Below are positions 6,939 through 15,150 of a stretch of 64,000 bases of DNA, one piece after another (position 1 is the stretch's first letter; every line of letters begins with the position of its first letter). A program made the translations under genes and the position numbers. The stretch lies in NCBI GenBank assembly GCA_903875225.1, contig CAIQVJ010000007.1, positions 1 through 64,000 on the forward strand. Direction: 5' to 3'. This stretch comes from an uncultured Pseudomonadota bacterium. Lineage in GTDB: Bacteria > Myxococcota_A > UBA796 > SXON01. The notes under the pieces were generated by a model. The model was not told where the DNA came from, did no database searches, and saw only the letters and a list, made by a program, of their open reading frames with translations.

Positions 6939-7836
6939 AAAGTCTCCGCGCCCCATCCACCACCGCAGTGACCGCCGGATGCCGGATCCGACGCTCTGCG
7001 CTGATTGCCCAGAAGCGCTCCCGGACGTCCTGCGTCGTGCCGAAGGGGACAACCTCATACTGCCGCGCAACCTCCGCAGCGACCGCTGACGGCGCCGCGA
7101 AGACGCCCAAGCCCGCCTGCCCGAAGGCCTTCATCAGGCCACTGTCTGCGATCTCCGCCACGATTTCCGGCACCAGGTGGAGCCGGTCCAGCCACTCGTC
7201 GAGCGCTCGCCGCAAGGCGGACCCCTGCACAGGCAAGAGCATGCGGGTGCGGTCGAGGCTGCGGGGGAACTCCCCTTCGAGGGCGGCCGCGACCTCCGGT
7301 CTCGCGAAGAAGGTGACCCCACAGTCCCCGATCGCGTGGCTGTAGGCGCGAATCCCGCTGCCCGACGGAACCGGCGCATCCGACAGGACCAGGTCGAGCC
7401 GGTGCGCAGCAAGCTCGGTGAGGAGTGAGGGGATGTCGCCGTCCCGGACGTCCAGGCGGGCGCCTCCTTCGAGGTCCAGCACCGGCGCCAACAGCCGACA
7501 GACGACGAGCTTCGGCAGCGTGTCGGCCACTCCCACCGCGAAGCGCTGGGGCCGGCCCGCGGGCCGGCCGCGCACCGCCTGGAGGAGCTCCTGACCAAGC
7601 CCGAAGATCTCATCCGCGTAGTGGTACACCGTACGTCCAGCGTCGGTGAGCTCGAGCCGTCGTCCGCGGCGTTCGAACAACGGTTCCCCCAGCATGTCCT
7701 CGAGCTGCTTGATCTGCCCGGACAGCGTGGGCTGGGCGAGCCGCAGCTTCTTCGCCGCCGCGGTCATGCTGCCCTCGCGGGCTGTCGCGTGGAAGTACAA
7801 CAGATGGTGGTAGTTCAACCAGACCGGGATGGACAT
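6931..7836 (-). CDS. NhaR-like LysR-family transcriptional regulator
   Basis: The product is 301 residues. The N-terminal HTH is preceded by the NYHHLLYFHATAREGS signature and contains AQPTLSGQIKQLE. The GRxLELTxAGRxVYxYADEIFxLGxEL stretch is characteristic of NhaR-type regulators, which activate sodium/proton antiporter genes in enterobacteria. The effector domain covers ~90-300. It is divergent from the TerC-family gene with about 185 bp between starts, suggesting control of an ion-related membrane protein. No nhaA is nearby. ATG 7836 is the natural start. Confidence 0.85.
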   Translation of the reverse strand: MSIPVWLNYHHLLYFHATAREGSMTAAAKKLRLAQPTLSGQIKQLEDMLGEPLFERRGRRLELTDAGRTVYHYADEIFGLGQELLQAVRGRPAGRPQRFAVGVADTLPKLVVCRLLAPVLDLEGGARLDVRDGDIPSLLTELAAHRLDLVLSDAPVPSGSGIRAYSHAIGDCGVTFFARPEVAAALEGEFPRSLDRTRMLLPVQGSALRRALDEWLDRLHLVPEIVAEIADSGLMKAFGQAGLGVFAAPSAVAAEVARQYEVVPFGTTQDVRERFWAISAERRIRHPAVTAVVDGARRLFT

Positions 7837-7843
7837 GGGCCTG

Positions 7844-7861
7844 ATCTATCCATGGATCGAT
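7844..7861. promoter_or_regulatory. Inverted repeat upstream of NhaR-like gene
   Basis: A nearly perfect dyad with ATCCATGGAT at its centre (7848-7857) is flanked by matching ATC/GAT arms with one mismatch. It begins 8 bp upstream of the NhaR-like start, in the divergent promoter region shared with the TerC-family gene. A LysR binding site is plausible. Confidence 0.3.
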
Positions 7862-7899
7862 TCAATGGGTCATGTGCGTGCGGAACGGCGAGTCGTATA

Positions 7900-8014
7900 T
7901 TCCACGTCATGACCCCGGAAAACCGGATGATAGGTTTATACGATAGAATTGCAGTGATTTATCTATATTGTCGAACTACGGGGGGAGAATAAGCTCCGTC
8001 CATCAACTGGACGG
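7900..8014 (+). promoter_or_regulatory. AT-rich leader of the TerC-family gene with start-proximal hairpin
   Basis: Positions ~7900-7980 are the most AT-rich stretch noticed in the window. A purine-rich GGGGGGAG follows (7980-7987). A perfect 7-bp stem with a 5-base loop (7996-8002 with 8008-8014) ends six bases before the ATG. The stem sits where the ribosome binds, so it could control initiation. In other bacteria terC-type genes are often under yybP-ykoY manganese riboswitches; I cannot match that consensus here. Confidence 0.3.
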
Positions 8015-8020
8015 CCCGCT

Positions 8021-9043
8021 ATGGATGTCTCTCTCTTTCCCTTCAACGAGTACTGGTGGTTGTACACAGGGTTCCTGGTCTTCGTCCTCGCGATGCTGGG
8101 GCTGGACCTGGGGGTGTTCCACCGCAAGGCACATGCAGTCAGCTTCAAGGAGTCGGCGGTGTGGACGGTGGTCTGGATCGGCCTCGCGCTGTTGTTCAAC
8201 GTCGGGCTGTATGCCTACGCCCAGACCACCTTCGCCTCGAACCCCCGCCTCCTCGCCATCCCCGGCTTCGACCCCGCCGCGGCCGCGGATCGCGTCGGGT
8301 TCGAGTTCCTGACCGGCTTCGTCATCGAGAAGGCGCTGGCCGTGGACAACATCTTCGTGTTCGCGGTGGTCTTCTCGTATTTCGCCATCCCCGCCGCATA
8401 CCAGCACCGCGTGCTCTTCTACGGCATCCTCGGCGCGTTGGCGTTCCGCGCCGGCTTCATCGCGCTGGGGGCCGTGCTGATGCAGTACCACTGGGTCGTC
8501 GTGCTCGCCGGCGTGTTCCTCGTCCTGACCGGGCTCAAGCTGATGTTCGGCCCCGAGAAGCCGATGAAGCCGGACAGCAACCCCCTCGTCAAGTTCATCC
8601 GACGCTTCCTGCCGATCACGAAAGGCCACGAGGGCGAGCGCTTCTTCGTTCGCAAGGCGGGCGTCCTCCACGGCACCCCGCTCCTCATCGCGCTCATCGT
8701 GGTGGAGTTCTCGGACATCATCTTCGCGATCGACTCCGTGCCGGCCATCTTTGCCGTGACGAAGGAGCCGCTCCTGGTGTTCACCTCCAACATCTTCGCC
8801 ATCCTGGGGCTGCGCTCCCTCTATTTCATGCTGGCGAGCGTGATAGACAGGTTCCACCTGCTCAAGTACGGCCTCGCGCTGGTGCTCGTGTTCGTCGGGC
8901 TCAAGATGGCGTGGCTCAACGAGGGCTTCGGCGGGAAGTTCCCGATCGGCCTGTCGCTCGGCATCATCGGCGCGATCCTCGGCGTGTCGATCGTCGCCTC
9001 GTGGGTCCTTCCGGCGCGCCGCGCACCGGCCGGCATGGGGTAG
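8021..9043 (+). CDS. TerC-family integral membrane protein
   Basis: The product is 340 residues with about nine hydrophobic segments. TerC/Alx features are clear: LDLGVFHRKAHAVSFKESAVW near the N-terminus, EKALAVDNIFVFAVVFSYF in the middle, and a second acidic motif, EFSDIIFAIDSVPAIFAVT. The acidic residues inside helices are thought to bind metal. Family members (Alx, MeeF/MeeY, TerC) act in manganese export, tellurite resistance, or metal loading of exported proteins. The size matches Alx/TerC rather than the CBS-fused forms. It is divergent from the NhaR-like regulator. The ATG at 8021 was chosen for its alignment with the family N-terminus. Confidence 0.92.
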   Translation: MDVSLFPFNEYWWLYTGFLVFVLAMLGLDLGVFHRKAHAVSFKESAVWTVVWIGLALLFNVGLYAYAQTTFASNPRLLAIPGFDPAAAADRVGFEFLTGFVIEKALAVDNIFVFAVVFSYFAIPAAYQHRVLFYGILGALAFRAGFIALGAVLMQYHWVVVLAGVFLVLTGLKLMFGPEKPMKPDSNPLVKFIRRFLPITKGHEGERFFVRKAGVLHGTPLLIALIVVEFSDIIFAIDSVPAIFAVTKEPLLVFTSNIFAILGLRSLYFMLASVIDRFHLLKYGLALVLVFVGLKMAWLNEGFGGKFPIGLSLGIIGAILGVSIVASWVLPARRAPAGMG

Positions 9044-9337
9044 CCATGGGGCCGGCTCGGGCGACGTCGGTGCCGGTCAACGCATCGTCGTCATCCAGCC
9101 CCCCGTGGGCCCAGTGCGTCGTGTTCCCGAGGCCGCCGGCCGTCGGGGGCCCGGTGGTGCTCGTCGCCCTCTTCCACCTCGTCGGTGCGATGATCGCCTG
9201 GGCTCGGTCGTGGTGATGGCCCCAGGCTTCTTCGCCATCGACCATCTCGGCGGCGCCGGAGGTCCGGGCACCGGCTGGATCCACGCCCCTGCGGAGCCGG
9301 CGGTGGCGCGATACGCCCGCAGGCCCCTGGAGCCGCC
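9044..9337. other. Gap between TerC and the his operon, no confident gene
   Basis: A 57-codon plus-strand ORF (9046-9216) has high G/C at third positions and one hydrophobic stretch, but the minus strand is open with a similar bias, so codon use does not decide. No homology is recognised. The histidine operon promoter should lie here, but no clear -35/-10 pair stands out. Confidence 0.4.
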
Positions 9338-10201
9338 TTGCTCGCGCCGCTGCACCTCGCAATCCCGAAAGGCAGGATGTACGACTCCGTCGTGCGCCTG
9401 CTCGCCGACGCAGGGGTGCCCCTCAAGGTGGGCGCCCGCGCGTACCGGCCGGCCCTGGGCCTTGCCGGCTTCGAGACCAAGATCCTCAAGCCCCAGACCA
9501 TCGTGGAGATGCTCCACCACGGAACGCGGGACGTCGGGTTCGCGGGGGCCGACTGGGTCGCCGAGAAGGGCGCCGACCTCATCGAGGTGCTCGACCTCGG
9601 GCTGGATCCGGTGCGCCTGGTCGCCGCCGCGCCGCGGGAGCTGCTGGTGGAGGGGCGCCTTCCGGCCAACCGCAATTGGGTGGTCGCGAGCGAGTACGAG
9701 GCGCTGACTCGCGCGTGGATCGCGCAAAAGGGGCTCACGTCGGAGGTCGTGCGCAGCTACGGGGCCACCGAGGTCTTCCCGCCGGAAGACGCCGACTTCA
9801 TCGTGGACAACACCGCCACCGGGTCCACGCTGGTCGCGAACGGTCTCGAGATCTTCGACACCTTGCTGCACAGCAGCACCCGCCTGTGGGCGCACCCCGC
9901 GTCGTGGGCCGACCCGGCCCGGCGCGAGCGCATCGAGCACCTCGCCATGCTCCTGCGCTCCGTCGTCGATGCCCGCTCCCGTGTCATCCTCGAGCTCAAC
10001 GTCGGCGCCGCCGACCTCGACCGCCTCGTGGCCATCCTGCCGTGCATGAAGGTTCCGACCGTGTCGCCGCTGCACGGCGGCAAGGGCTTCGCCGTGAAGG
10101 TGGCGGTGCAGCGGAAGATCCTGCCCGAGTTGATCCCGGTGATCCAGCGCAACGGCGGCTCCGACATCCTCGTCACCGAGCCCAGCCAGATCATCCCCTG
10201 A
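9338..10201 (+). CDS. hisG: ATP phosphoribosyltransferase, long (regulatory) form
   Basis: This catalyses the first step of histidine synthesis, joining ATP and PRPP to phosphoribosyl-ATP. The product is 287 residues, so this is the long HisG with a C-terminal ACT-like histidine-feedback domain (residues ~210-287, containing MKVPTVSPLHGGKGFAVK), which needs no HisZ. The N-terminus has AIPKGRMYDSVVRLL. The catalytic core contains GFAGADWVAEKG and the PRPP loop ADFIVDNTATGSTL. The start is TTG 9338, since the next in-frame ATG would cut into the conserved AIPKGR segment. First gene of the his operon; hisC follows within 2 bp. Confidence 0.95.
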   Translation: MLAPLHLAIPKGRMYDSVVRLLADAGVPLKVGARAYRPALGLAGFETKILKPQTIVEMLHHGTRDVGFAGADWVAEKGADLIEVLDLGLDPVRLVAAAPRELLVEGRLPANRNWVVASEYEALTRAWIAQKGLTSEVVRSYGATEVFPPEDADFIVDNTATGSTLVANGLEIFDTLLHSSTRLWAHPASWADPARRERIEHLAMLLRSVVDARSRVILELNVGAADLDRLVAILPCMKVPTVSPLHGGKGFAVKVAVQRKILPELIPVIQRNGGSDILVTEPSQIIP

Positions 10202-10202
10202 A

Positions 10203-11951
10203 ATGCCCCCGGTCAGCCAGCTCCCCGCCACCGCACCGGCGATCGCCGGCATGGTGGCGTACCACGTGCCCCGGCACCCCGCGCCGCTCGACCTCCTGCT
10301 CGACGGTATCGGCGGGCTGCCCGCACCCCCGGACCTGTTCGACCGGCTGCTCGGGGCGGACCCGGACGCGCTGGTCCGCGGCTACCCCGACGCGCGCTCG
10401 CTCCAGGCGGCGCTCGCCGCCCGGCACGCGCTCCCCACCGACCGCGTGCTGGTGACCGCTGGCGGGGACGACGCGCTCGACCGTGCCTGCCGCGCCTACC
10501 TGGCGCCCGGTCGGTCCATCGTGCTGCCGTCCCCCACGTTCGAGATGATCGGACGGTACGCCCGCTGGGCGGGTGCGACCATCCACGACGTGGCCTGGCC
10601 CGGCGGCGACTGGCCGATCGAGGCGGTGCTGGCCGCCGTGACAGCGGACACGACCCTCGTCGCCGTCGTGAGCCCCAACAACCCCACGGGGCAGGTGGTC
10701 CGGGGCGACGTGCTCCGGCGCCTGTCCGCCGCGCTCCCCGGCGTGCTCCTCCTGGTGGACCTCGCCTATGTCGAGTTCGCAGACGAGGACCTCACCGCCG
10801 TCGTGGCGGCCCTGCCCAACGCCGTCGCGTTCCGGACGCTGTCGAAGGCATGGGGTCTGGCCGGGCTCCGCGTCGGGTACGCCGTCGGGCCCGCGGAGGT
10901 GATCGCGGCGTTGAAGGTCGCGGGCAATCCCTACACCGTGTCGGGCCCGAGCCTGTTCCTCGCCGAGGCGCGGATCACCCGGGACGTCGCCGCGTCCGTG
11001 GCGTACGTCGAACAGGTGCGCGCGGGGCGAGACGAGCTGGCAGGCAGCCTGCGGGACCTCGGCCTCGACGCCCAACGGTCGCAAGCGAACTTCGTGTTCG
11101 CTCGCTCGCCGCGGGCCGCGTGGGTCCAGGACGGGATGGCGGGCCTGGGCATCGCCGTCCGCGGTTGGCCCGGCCACGAGACCCTCGCCGATGCCATCCG
11201 GGTGAACGTCCCCGGCACCGCCTCCGAACGCGATCGGGTCCGCGCCGCGTTTCGTTCGGTGATGGCTCCGGAGGCCATCCTGTTCGACGCGGACGGCGTC
11301 CTGGTCGATGTCTGCGGGAGCTACCGAGAGGCGATCCGAGCCACCGCAGCGAGCTTCGGCGTGGAGGTCAGCGCGGCCGAGATCTCCGCAGCCAAGGCTC
11401 TCGGGCACGCGAACAACGACTGGATCCTCACCCGTGCGCTCCTGGCGGCGCATGGCGTGGACGCCAGCCTGGACGCGGTCACCGAGGCGTTCGAGCGGAT
11501 CTACCAGGGGCACGGCGCGACACCGGGGCTCAAGCTCGCCGAGCGCGCCCGGGTGGACAGGGCGATGCTGGAGCGGCTCCGGGGCAGGTACCGGATCGCG
11601 CTGGTCACGGGCCGTCCGCGGCGCGACGCGGTGGAGCTGCTGGAGCGCGAGGGATGGCTCGACCTGTTCGAGGTCATGGTGGTGATGGGGGAGGCGCCAT
11701 CCAAGCCTGACCCCGCGCCGGTGCGGCTCGCGCTCGAACGCCTGGGCGTCCAGCACGCCTGGATGCTCGGGGACACCGTGGACGACGTGCGCGCCGCGCG
11801 CGCGGCCGGGGTCGTCCCCATCGGCATCTACGCGCCGCCTGCAGAGGGCGACTCGACCGAGGCTCTCGCGGACGCCACGACCCTCCTGCTTCGCGCCGGC
11901 GCCGCCCGGGTCCTGCCATCCCCCACGATGTTGGAGTCGTTGCTGCCATGA
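10203..11951 (+). CDS. hisC: Histidinol-phosphate aminotransferase fused to a HAD phosphatase
   Basis: The product is 582 residues in one frame. Residues 1-~352 are HisC: SPNNPTG, the PLP lysine in [15 protein letters not shown], and the C-terminal phosphate-binding Arg region. Residues ~354-582 are a HAD subfamily IA hydrolase: DADGVLVD (motif I), VTGRPRRD (II), KPDP (III), MLGDTVDD (IV). HisC makes L-histidinol phosphate, and the next step is its dephosphorylation. HisB here is only the dehydratase, and no HisN or PHP-type phosphatase is in the operon. The fused HAD domain is therefore the obvious candidate for histidinol-phosphate phosphatase. This role is inferred. It overlaps hisB by four bases. 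Confidence 0.9.
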   Translation: MPPVSQLPATAPAIAGMVAYHVPRHPAPLDLLLDGIGGLPAPPDLFDRLLGADPDALVRGYPDARSLQAALAARHALPTDRVLVTAGGDDALDRACRAYLAPGRSIVLPSPTFEMIGRYARWAGATIHDVAWPGGDWPIEAVLAAVTADTTLVAVVSPNNPTGQVVRGDVLRRLSAALPGVLLLVDLAYVEFADEDLTAVVAALPNAVAFRTLSKAWGLAGLRVGYAVGPAEVIAALKVAGNPYTVSGPSLFLAEARITRDVAASVAYVEQVRAGRDELAGSLRDLGLDAQRSQANFVFARSPRAAWVQDGMAGLGIAVRGWPGHETLADAIRVNVPGTASERDRVRAAFRSVMAPEAILFDADGVLVDVCGSYREAIRATAASFGVEVSAAEISAAKALGHANNDWILTRALLAAHGVDASLDAVTEAFERIYQGHGATPGLKLAERARVDRAMLERLRGRYRIALVTGRPRRDAVELLEREGWLDLFEVMVVMGEAPSKPDPAPVRLALERLGVQHAWMLGDTVDDVRAARAAGVVPIGIYAPPAEGDSTEALADATTLLLRAGAARVLPSPTMLESLLP

Positions 11952-12538
11952 ACCCCCGCACCACCACCACCCGTCGGGTCACCGCCGAGACCAACGTGAC
12001 CCTCACGCTCGCGCTGGATGGAACCGGCCAGTCCACCATCCAGACGGGGCTCCCGTTCTACGACCACATGCTCACGGCGCTGGCCCGGCACGCGCGCTTC
12101 GACCTCGACATCGCCTGCGTCGGCGACCTGCACGTCGACGACCACCACACGGTCGAGGACGTCGCTTTGACCCTCGGGGAGGCGCTGGCCACCGTCCTGG
12201 GCGACCGGCGCGGGGTTCGCCGCTTCGGCTCGGCGTACGCCCCCCTGGACGAGGCGCTCGCCCGCGCGGTCGTCGACCTCTCCGGCCGCCCCTGGGCCGA
12301 GGTCGACCTGGGGCTCCGGCGGGAGCAGCTCGGCACGGTCTCGTGTGAGAACCTGGGCCACGCGCTGCGGTCGCTCGCGATGGCGGCCCGGATGACGCTG
12401 CACGTGGACGTGCTCAAGGGGGAGAACGACCACCACCGGGCAGAAGCCGCGTTCAAGGCGTTCGCGCTGGCGCTGCGCCAGGCCGTCGCCCTCGACGGGC
12501 ACGCAGACGTGCCGAGCACCAAGGGCGTTCTGGCGTGA
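11948..12538 (+). CDS. hisB: Imidazoleglycerol-phosphate dehydratase
   Basis: The product is 196 residues, the monofunctional length. The manganese-binding motifs DHH (VDDHHTVED, residues ~62-70) and NDHH ([16 protein letters not shown]) are both present, as are the [14 protein letters not shown] start and the FYDHM motif. It dehydrates imidazole glycerol phosphate to imidazole-acetol phosphate, the HisC substrate. It has no phosphatase domain, unlike the enterobacterial HisB. The ATG overlaps the hisC stop and its own stop overlaps the hisH start, so translation is coupled. Confidence 0.96.
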   Translation: MNPRTTTTRRVTAETNVTLTLALDGTGQSTIQTGLPFYDHMLTALARHARFDLDIACVGDLHVDDHHTVEDVALTLGEALATVLGDRRGVRRFGSAYAPLDEALARAVVDLSGRPWAEVDLGLRREQLGTVSCENLGHALRSLAMAARMTLHVDVLKGENDHHRAEAAFKAFALALRQAVALDGHADVPSTKGVLA

Positions 12539-13131
12539 CCATCCACGTCGTCCGAACGGGCGTTGCGAACCTCGCCTCGGTGCTGGCGGCGCTGGAGCGG
12601 GCGGGCGCGGTGCCCGTGCTGGCGGCAGACGCTGACGCGATCCGCGCCGCGGACCGGCTCGTGCTGCCCGGCGTAGGGGCGTTCGGGGCGGCGATGGGGG
12701 AGCTCCGGCGGCTCGACATCGTGCAGGCACTCCAGGAGCGCATCCGGGCGGGGCGCCCCACGCTCACCGTGTGCCTCGGGCTCCAGCTCCTCGCCGCTTC
12801 TAGCGAGGAGAGCCCGGGGGAGGCCGGACTGGGCCTCGTGAGCGCCGCCGTGACGCGCTTCCAGGGCGATGTCCGGGTGCCCCAGATGGGGTGGAACGCG
12901 GTAGAGCCCGAGCCCGGCGCCCAGTGGGTCCGTCCTGGGCACGCCTGGTTTGCGAACACGTTCAAGCTCGACCGCATCCCCGCCGGGTGGACTGGCGCGA
13001 CCGCGGACCACGGGGGACCGTTCGTCGCAGCGATCGAGCGCGGTGACGTGCTCGCGTGCCAGTTCCACCCCGAGCTCTCCGGCGCGTGGGGTGCCGAGCT
13101 CCTCGGGCGCTGGGTCGAGGGCCGATGCTGA
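12535..13131 (+). CDS. hisH: Imidazole glycerol phosphate synthase, glutamine amidotransferase subunit
   Basis: The product is 198 residues. It is a class I glutaminase with [11 protein letters not shown] near residue 42, the nucleophile Cys in [10 protein letters not shown], and the His/Glu pair in [10 protein letters not shown]. It supplies ammonia from glutamine to HisF in the HisH-HisF complex, forming imidazole glycerol phosphate and AICAR. It starts at GTG 12535, overlapping hisB by four bases, and overlaps hisF by seven. All catalytic residues are visible. Confidence 0.96.
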   Translation: MTIHVVRTGVANLASVLAALERAGAVPVLAADADAIRAADRLVLPGVGAFGAAMGELRRLDIVQALQERIRAGRPTLTVCLGLQLLAASSEESPGEAGLGLVSAAVTRFQGDVRVPQMGWNAVEPEPGAQWVRPGHAWFANTFKLDRIPAGWTGATADHGGPFVAAIERGDVLACQFHPELSGAWGAELLGRWVEGRC

Positions 13132-13883
13132 CCGTCCGCATGGTGCCGTGCCTCGACGTCCGGGACGGGCGTGTCGTGAAGGGCGTACAGTTCCAGGGGC
13201 TGCGCGACGCGGGGGACCCGGTGGAGCGCGCCGCAGCCTACGAGGCGGGCGGAGGCGACGAGCTCGTGATCCTCGATGTCTCGGCCACCCCCGAGGGGCG
13301 CGGGAACGCCGTGGAGACGACCCGGGCCGTGCGGCGTGCGTTGGGGATCCCGCTCACGGTCGGTGGCGGGGTGCGCTCCGCGGCAGACGCGGGGCGCCTC
13401 CTGGACGCCGGCGCGGACAAGGTCGGCGTCAACACCGCTGCGGTCCAGGACCCGCCGTTGTTGACCGCCATCGCCACCCGCTACGGCGCGCAGTGCACGG
13501 TGCTGGCGCTCGACGCCGCCCGCCGGCTCGATGGATCGGGCTGGGAGGTGGTGGTGCGCTCGGGCAAGGACCGCACCGGGACGGACGCCGTCCGCTGGGC
13601 GGCCGAGGCCGCGAGCCGAGGCGCGGGCGAGATCCTGCTCACCAGTTGGGACCGCGACGGGACACGGGCGGGCTACGACCTGGAGCTGATCGCCGCGGTG
13701 CGCGCCGCCGTGTCCGTCCCGATCATCGCGTCGGGTGGTGCGGCCCACGCCGAACACATGGTGGACGCCGTGCGGGCCGGCGCGGACGCGCTCCTCGCCG
13801 CCAGCATCTTCCACGACGGCGAGACAACCCCCCTCACCCTGAAGCAGGCCCTCGGCAGGGCCGGGATACCGGTGCGAACGTGA
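13125..13883 (+). CDS. hisF: Imidazole glycerol phosphate synthase, cyclase subunit
   Basis: The product is 252 residues, a standard (beta/alpha)8 barrel. PCLDVRDGRVVKGVQF carries the first catalytic Asp, TVGGGVRS and GADKVGVNTAAV are the phosphate-binding loops, and SWDRDGTRAGYD carries the second half-barrel motif. The catalytic Asp of strand 5 is in ALDAARR. ATG 13125 lies inside the end of hisH. Its stop overlaps the GTG of the next gene. It forms IGP with HisH. Confidence 0.96.
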   Translation: MLTVRMVPCLDVRDGRVVKGVQFQGLRDAGDPVERAAAYEAGGGDELVILDVSATPEGRGNAVETTRAVRRALGIPLTVGGGVRSAADAGRLLDAGADKVGVNTAAVQDPPLLTAIATRYGAQCTVLALDAARRLDGSGWEVVVRSGKDRTGTDAVRWAAEAASRGAGEILLTSWDRDGTRAGYDLELIAAVRAAVSVPIIASGGAAHAEHMVDAVRAGADALLAASIFHDGETTPLTLKQALGRAGIPVRT

Positions 13884-15142
13884 TCGTCCCTTCCATCGAC
13901 CTCCAGGGCGGGCAGACCGTCCAGCTCGTCGGCGGCGAGACCCTGGCCATCGAAGCCGGGGACCCTCGCCCGATCGCCGCTCGCTTTGGCCGAGTCGGCG
14001 AGATCGCGGTCATCGACCTCGACGCCGCGCTGGGCCGCGGGAGCAACGCGCCGTTGATCACCGACCTCTGCAGTCGTCACGACTGCCGGGTCGGCGGCGG
14101 CATCCGGGACGAGGCGACGGCGCGCCGCTGGCTCGACGCGGGGGCGGCGCGCATCATCCTCGGCACCGCCGCCACCCCCGACCTCCTCGGCCGGCTGCCC
14201 CGGGAGCGGGTCGTCGCCGCGCTCGACGCCCGTGACGGCGAGGTGGTCACCCACGGCTGGACGACCCGGACCGGCGCCCGCATCGAGGACCGGATCCGCG
14301 AGCTCTCCCCGTTCGTCGGCGCGTTCTTGATCACCTTCGTCGAGAAGGAAGGCCGCCTCGGCGGCACGGCGATGGACCGCGTGCAGCCGTTGATCGACGC
14401 TGCAGGCAGCTCGCGGATCACGTTCGCCGGCGGCGTGACGACGGCCGCAGAGGTGGCCGAACTCGACCGGCTCGGCGCCGACGCCCAGGTCGGGATGGCG
14501 CTCTACACGGGGCGCCTCGCGCTGGTGGATGCGTTCGCGGCCCCGTTGACCTCGGACCGCCCGGACGGGCTCTGGGCGACCGTCGTGGTCGACGAGCGCG
14601 GCACCGCGCTGGGCTTGTGCTGGTCCAACCGGGAGAGCCTCGCGCGCGCTTTGGAGACCGGCCGCGGCGTGTACTGGTCGCGTCGGCGCGGCTTGTGGGA
14701 GAAGGGGCTCGAGAGCGGCCACACCCAGGAGCTCCTGCGGGTCGACGCCGACTGCGACCGTGACGCGCTGCGGTTCACCGTGCGCCAGCACGGGCCTGGG
14801 TTCTGCCACCTCGGCTGCGCGACCTGCTGGGGCCCCGCGCGTGGGCTCGACGCGCTGGTGCAGACCCTCGCGGAGCGCACAAGGACTGCGCCCGACGGAA
14901 GCTACTCGCGCCGCCTGCTCGACGACCCCGGGCTCCTGCGCGCGAAGCTCCTCGAGGAGGCCGGCGAGCTCGCCGACGCGACCGATCCCGACCACGTCGT
15001 CGCCGAGGCTGCCGACGCGCTCTACTTCTCACTCGTCGCGCTCACCCGGTCCGGCCGGACGCTCGCAGACGTCGAAGCCCTGCTCGATCACCGGGCCCGC
15101 AAGCTGACGCGGCGCCCGGGCGACGCCAAGCCCACCCCCTGA
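13880..15142 (+). CDS. hisA: Trifunctional HisA-HisI-HisE fusion
   Basis: The product is 420 residues from GTG 13880 (overlapping hisF). Residues 1-~230 are the HisA barrel (ProFAR isomerase): VPSIDLQGGQTVQL with the first Asp, GGGIRDEATARRW, and FAGGVTTAAEV. Residues ~232-318 are HisI (PRA-CH): the GLWEKGLESGHTQ loop, DADCDRDAL, and the zinc-site block FCHLGCATC. Residues ~324-410 are HisE (PRA-PH): KLLEEAGELADA and the downstream helices. Together these are steps 2, 3 and 4 of the pathway. HisIE fusions are common; a HisA domain joined in front is unusual. The HisA loop normally D-x-DGT reads VEKEGRLGG, a possible functional change. Confidence 0.9.
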   Translation: MIVPSIDLQGGQTVQLVGGETLAIEAGDPRPIAARFGRVGEIAVIDLDAALGRGSNAPLITDLCSRHDCRVGGGIRDEATARRWLDAGAARIILGTAATPDLLGRLPRERVVAALDARDGEVVTHGWTTRTGARIEDRIRELSPFVGAFLITFVEKEGRLGGTAMDRVQPLIDAAGSSRITFAGGVTTAAEVAELDRLGADAQVGMALYTGRLALVDAFAAPLTSDRPDGLWATVVVDERGTALGLCWSNRESLARALETGRGVYWSRRRGLWEKGLESGHTQELLRVDADCDRDALRFTVRQHGPGFCHLGCATCWGPARGLDALVQTLAERTRTAPDGSYSRRLLDDPGLLRAKLLEEAGELADATDPDHVVAEAADALYFSLVALTRSGRTLADVEALLDHRARKLTRRPGDAKPTP

Positions 15143-15150
15143 GGTCCCCC

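Noticed and set aside
7340..7640. Long open frames on the plus strand opposite the NhaR-like gene
   Set aside because: They are shadows of the high-GC regulator gene, with Arg/Pro/Gly-rich low-quality translation.
9046..9216. 57-codon ORF after the TerC-family gene with a hydrophobic stretch
   Set aside because: The opposite strand is equally open with similar codon bias, and no ribosome site or homology is recognisable.
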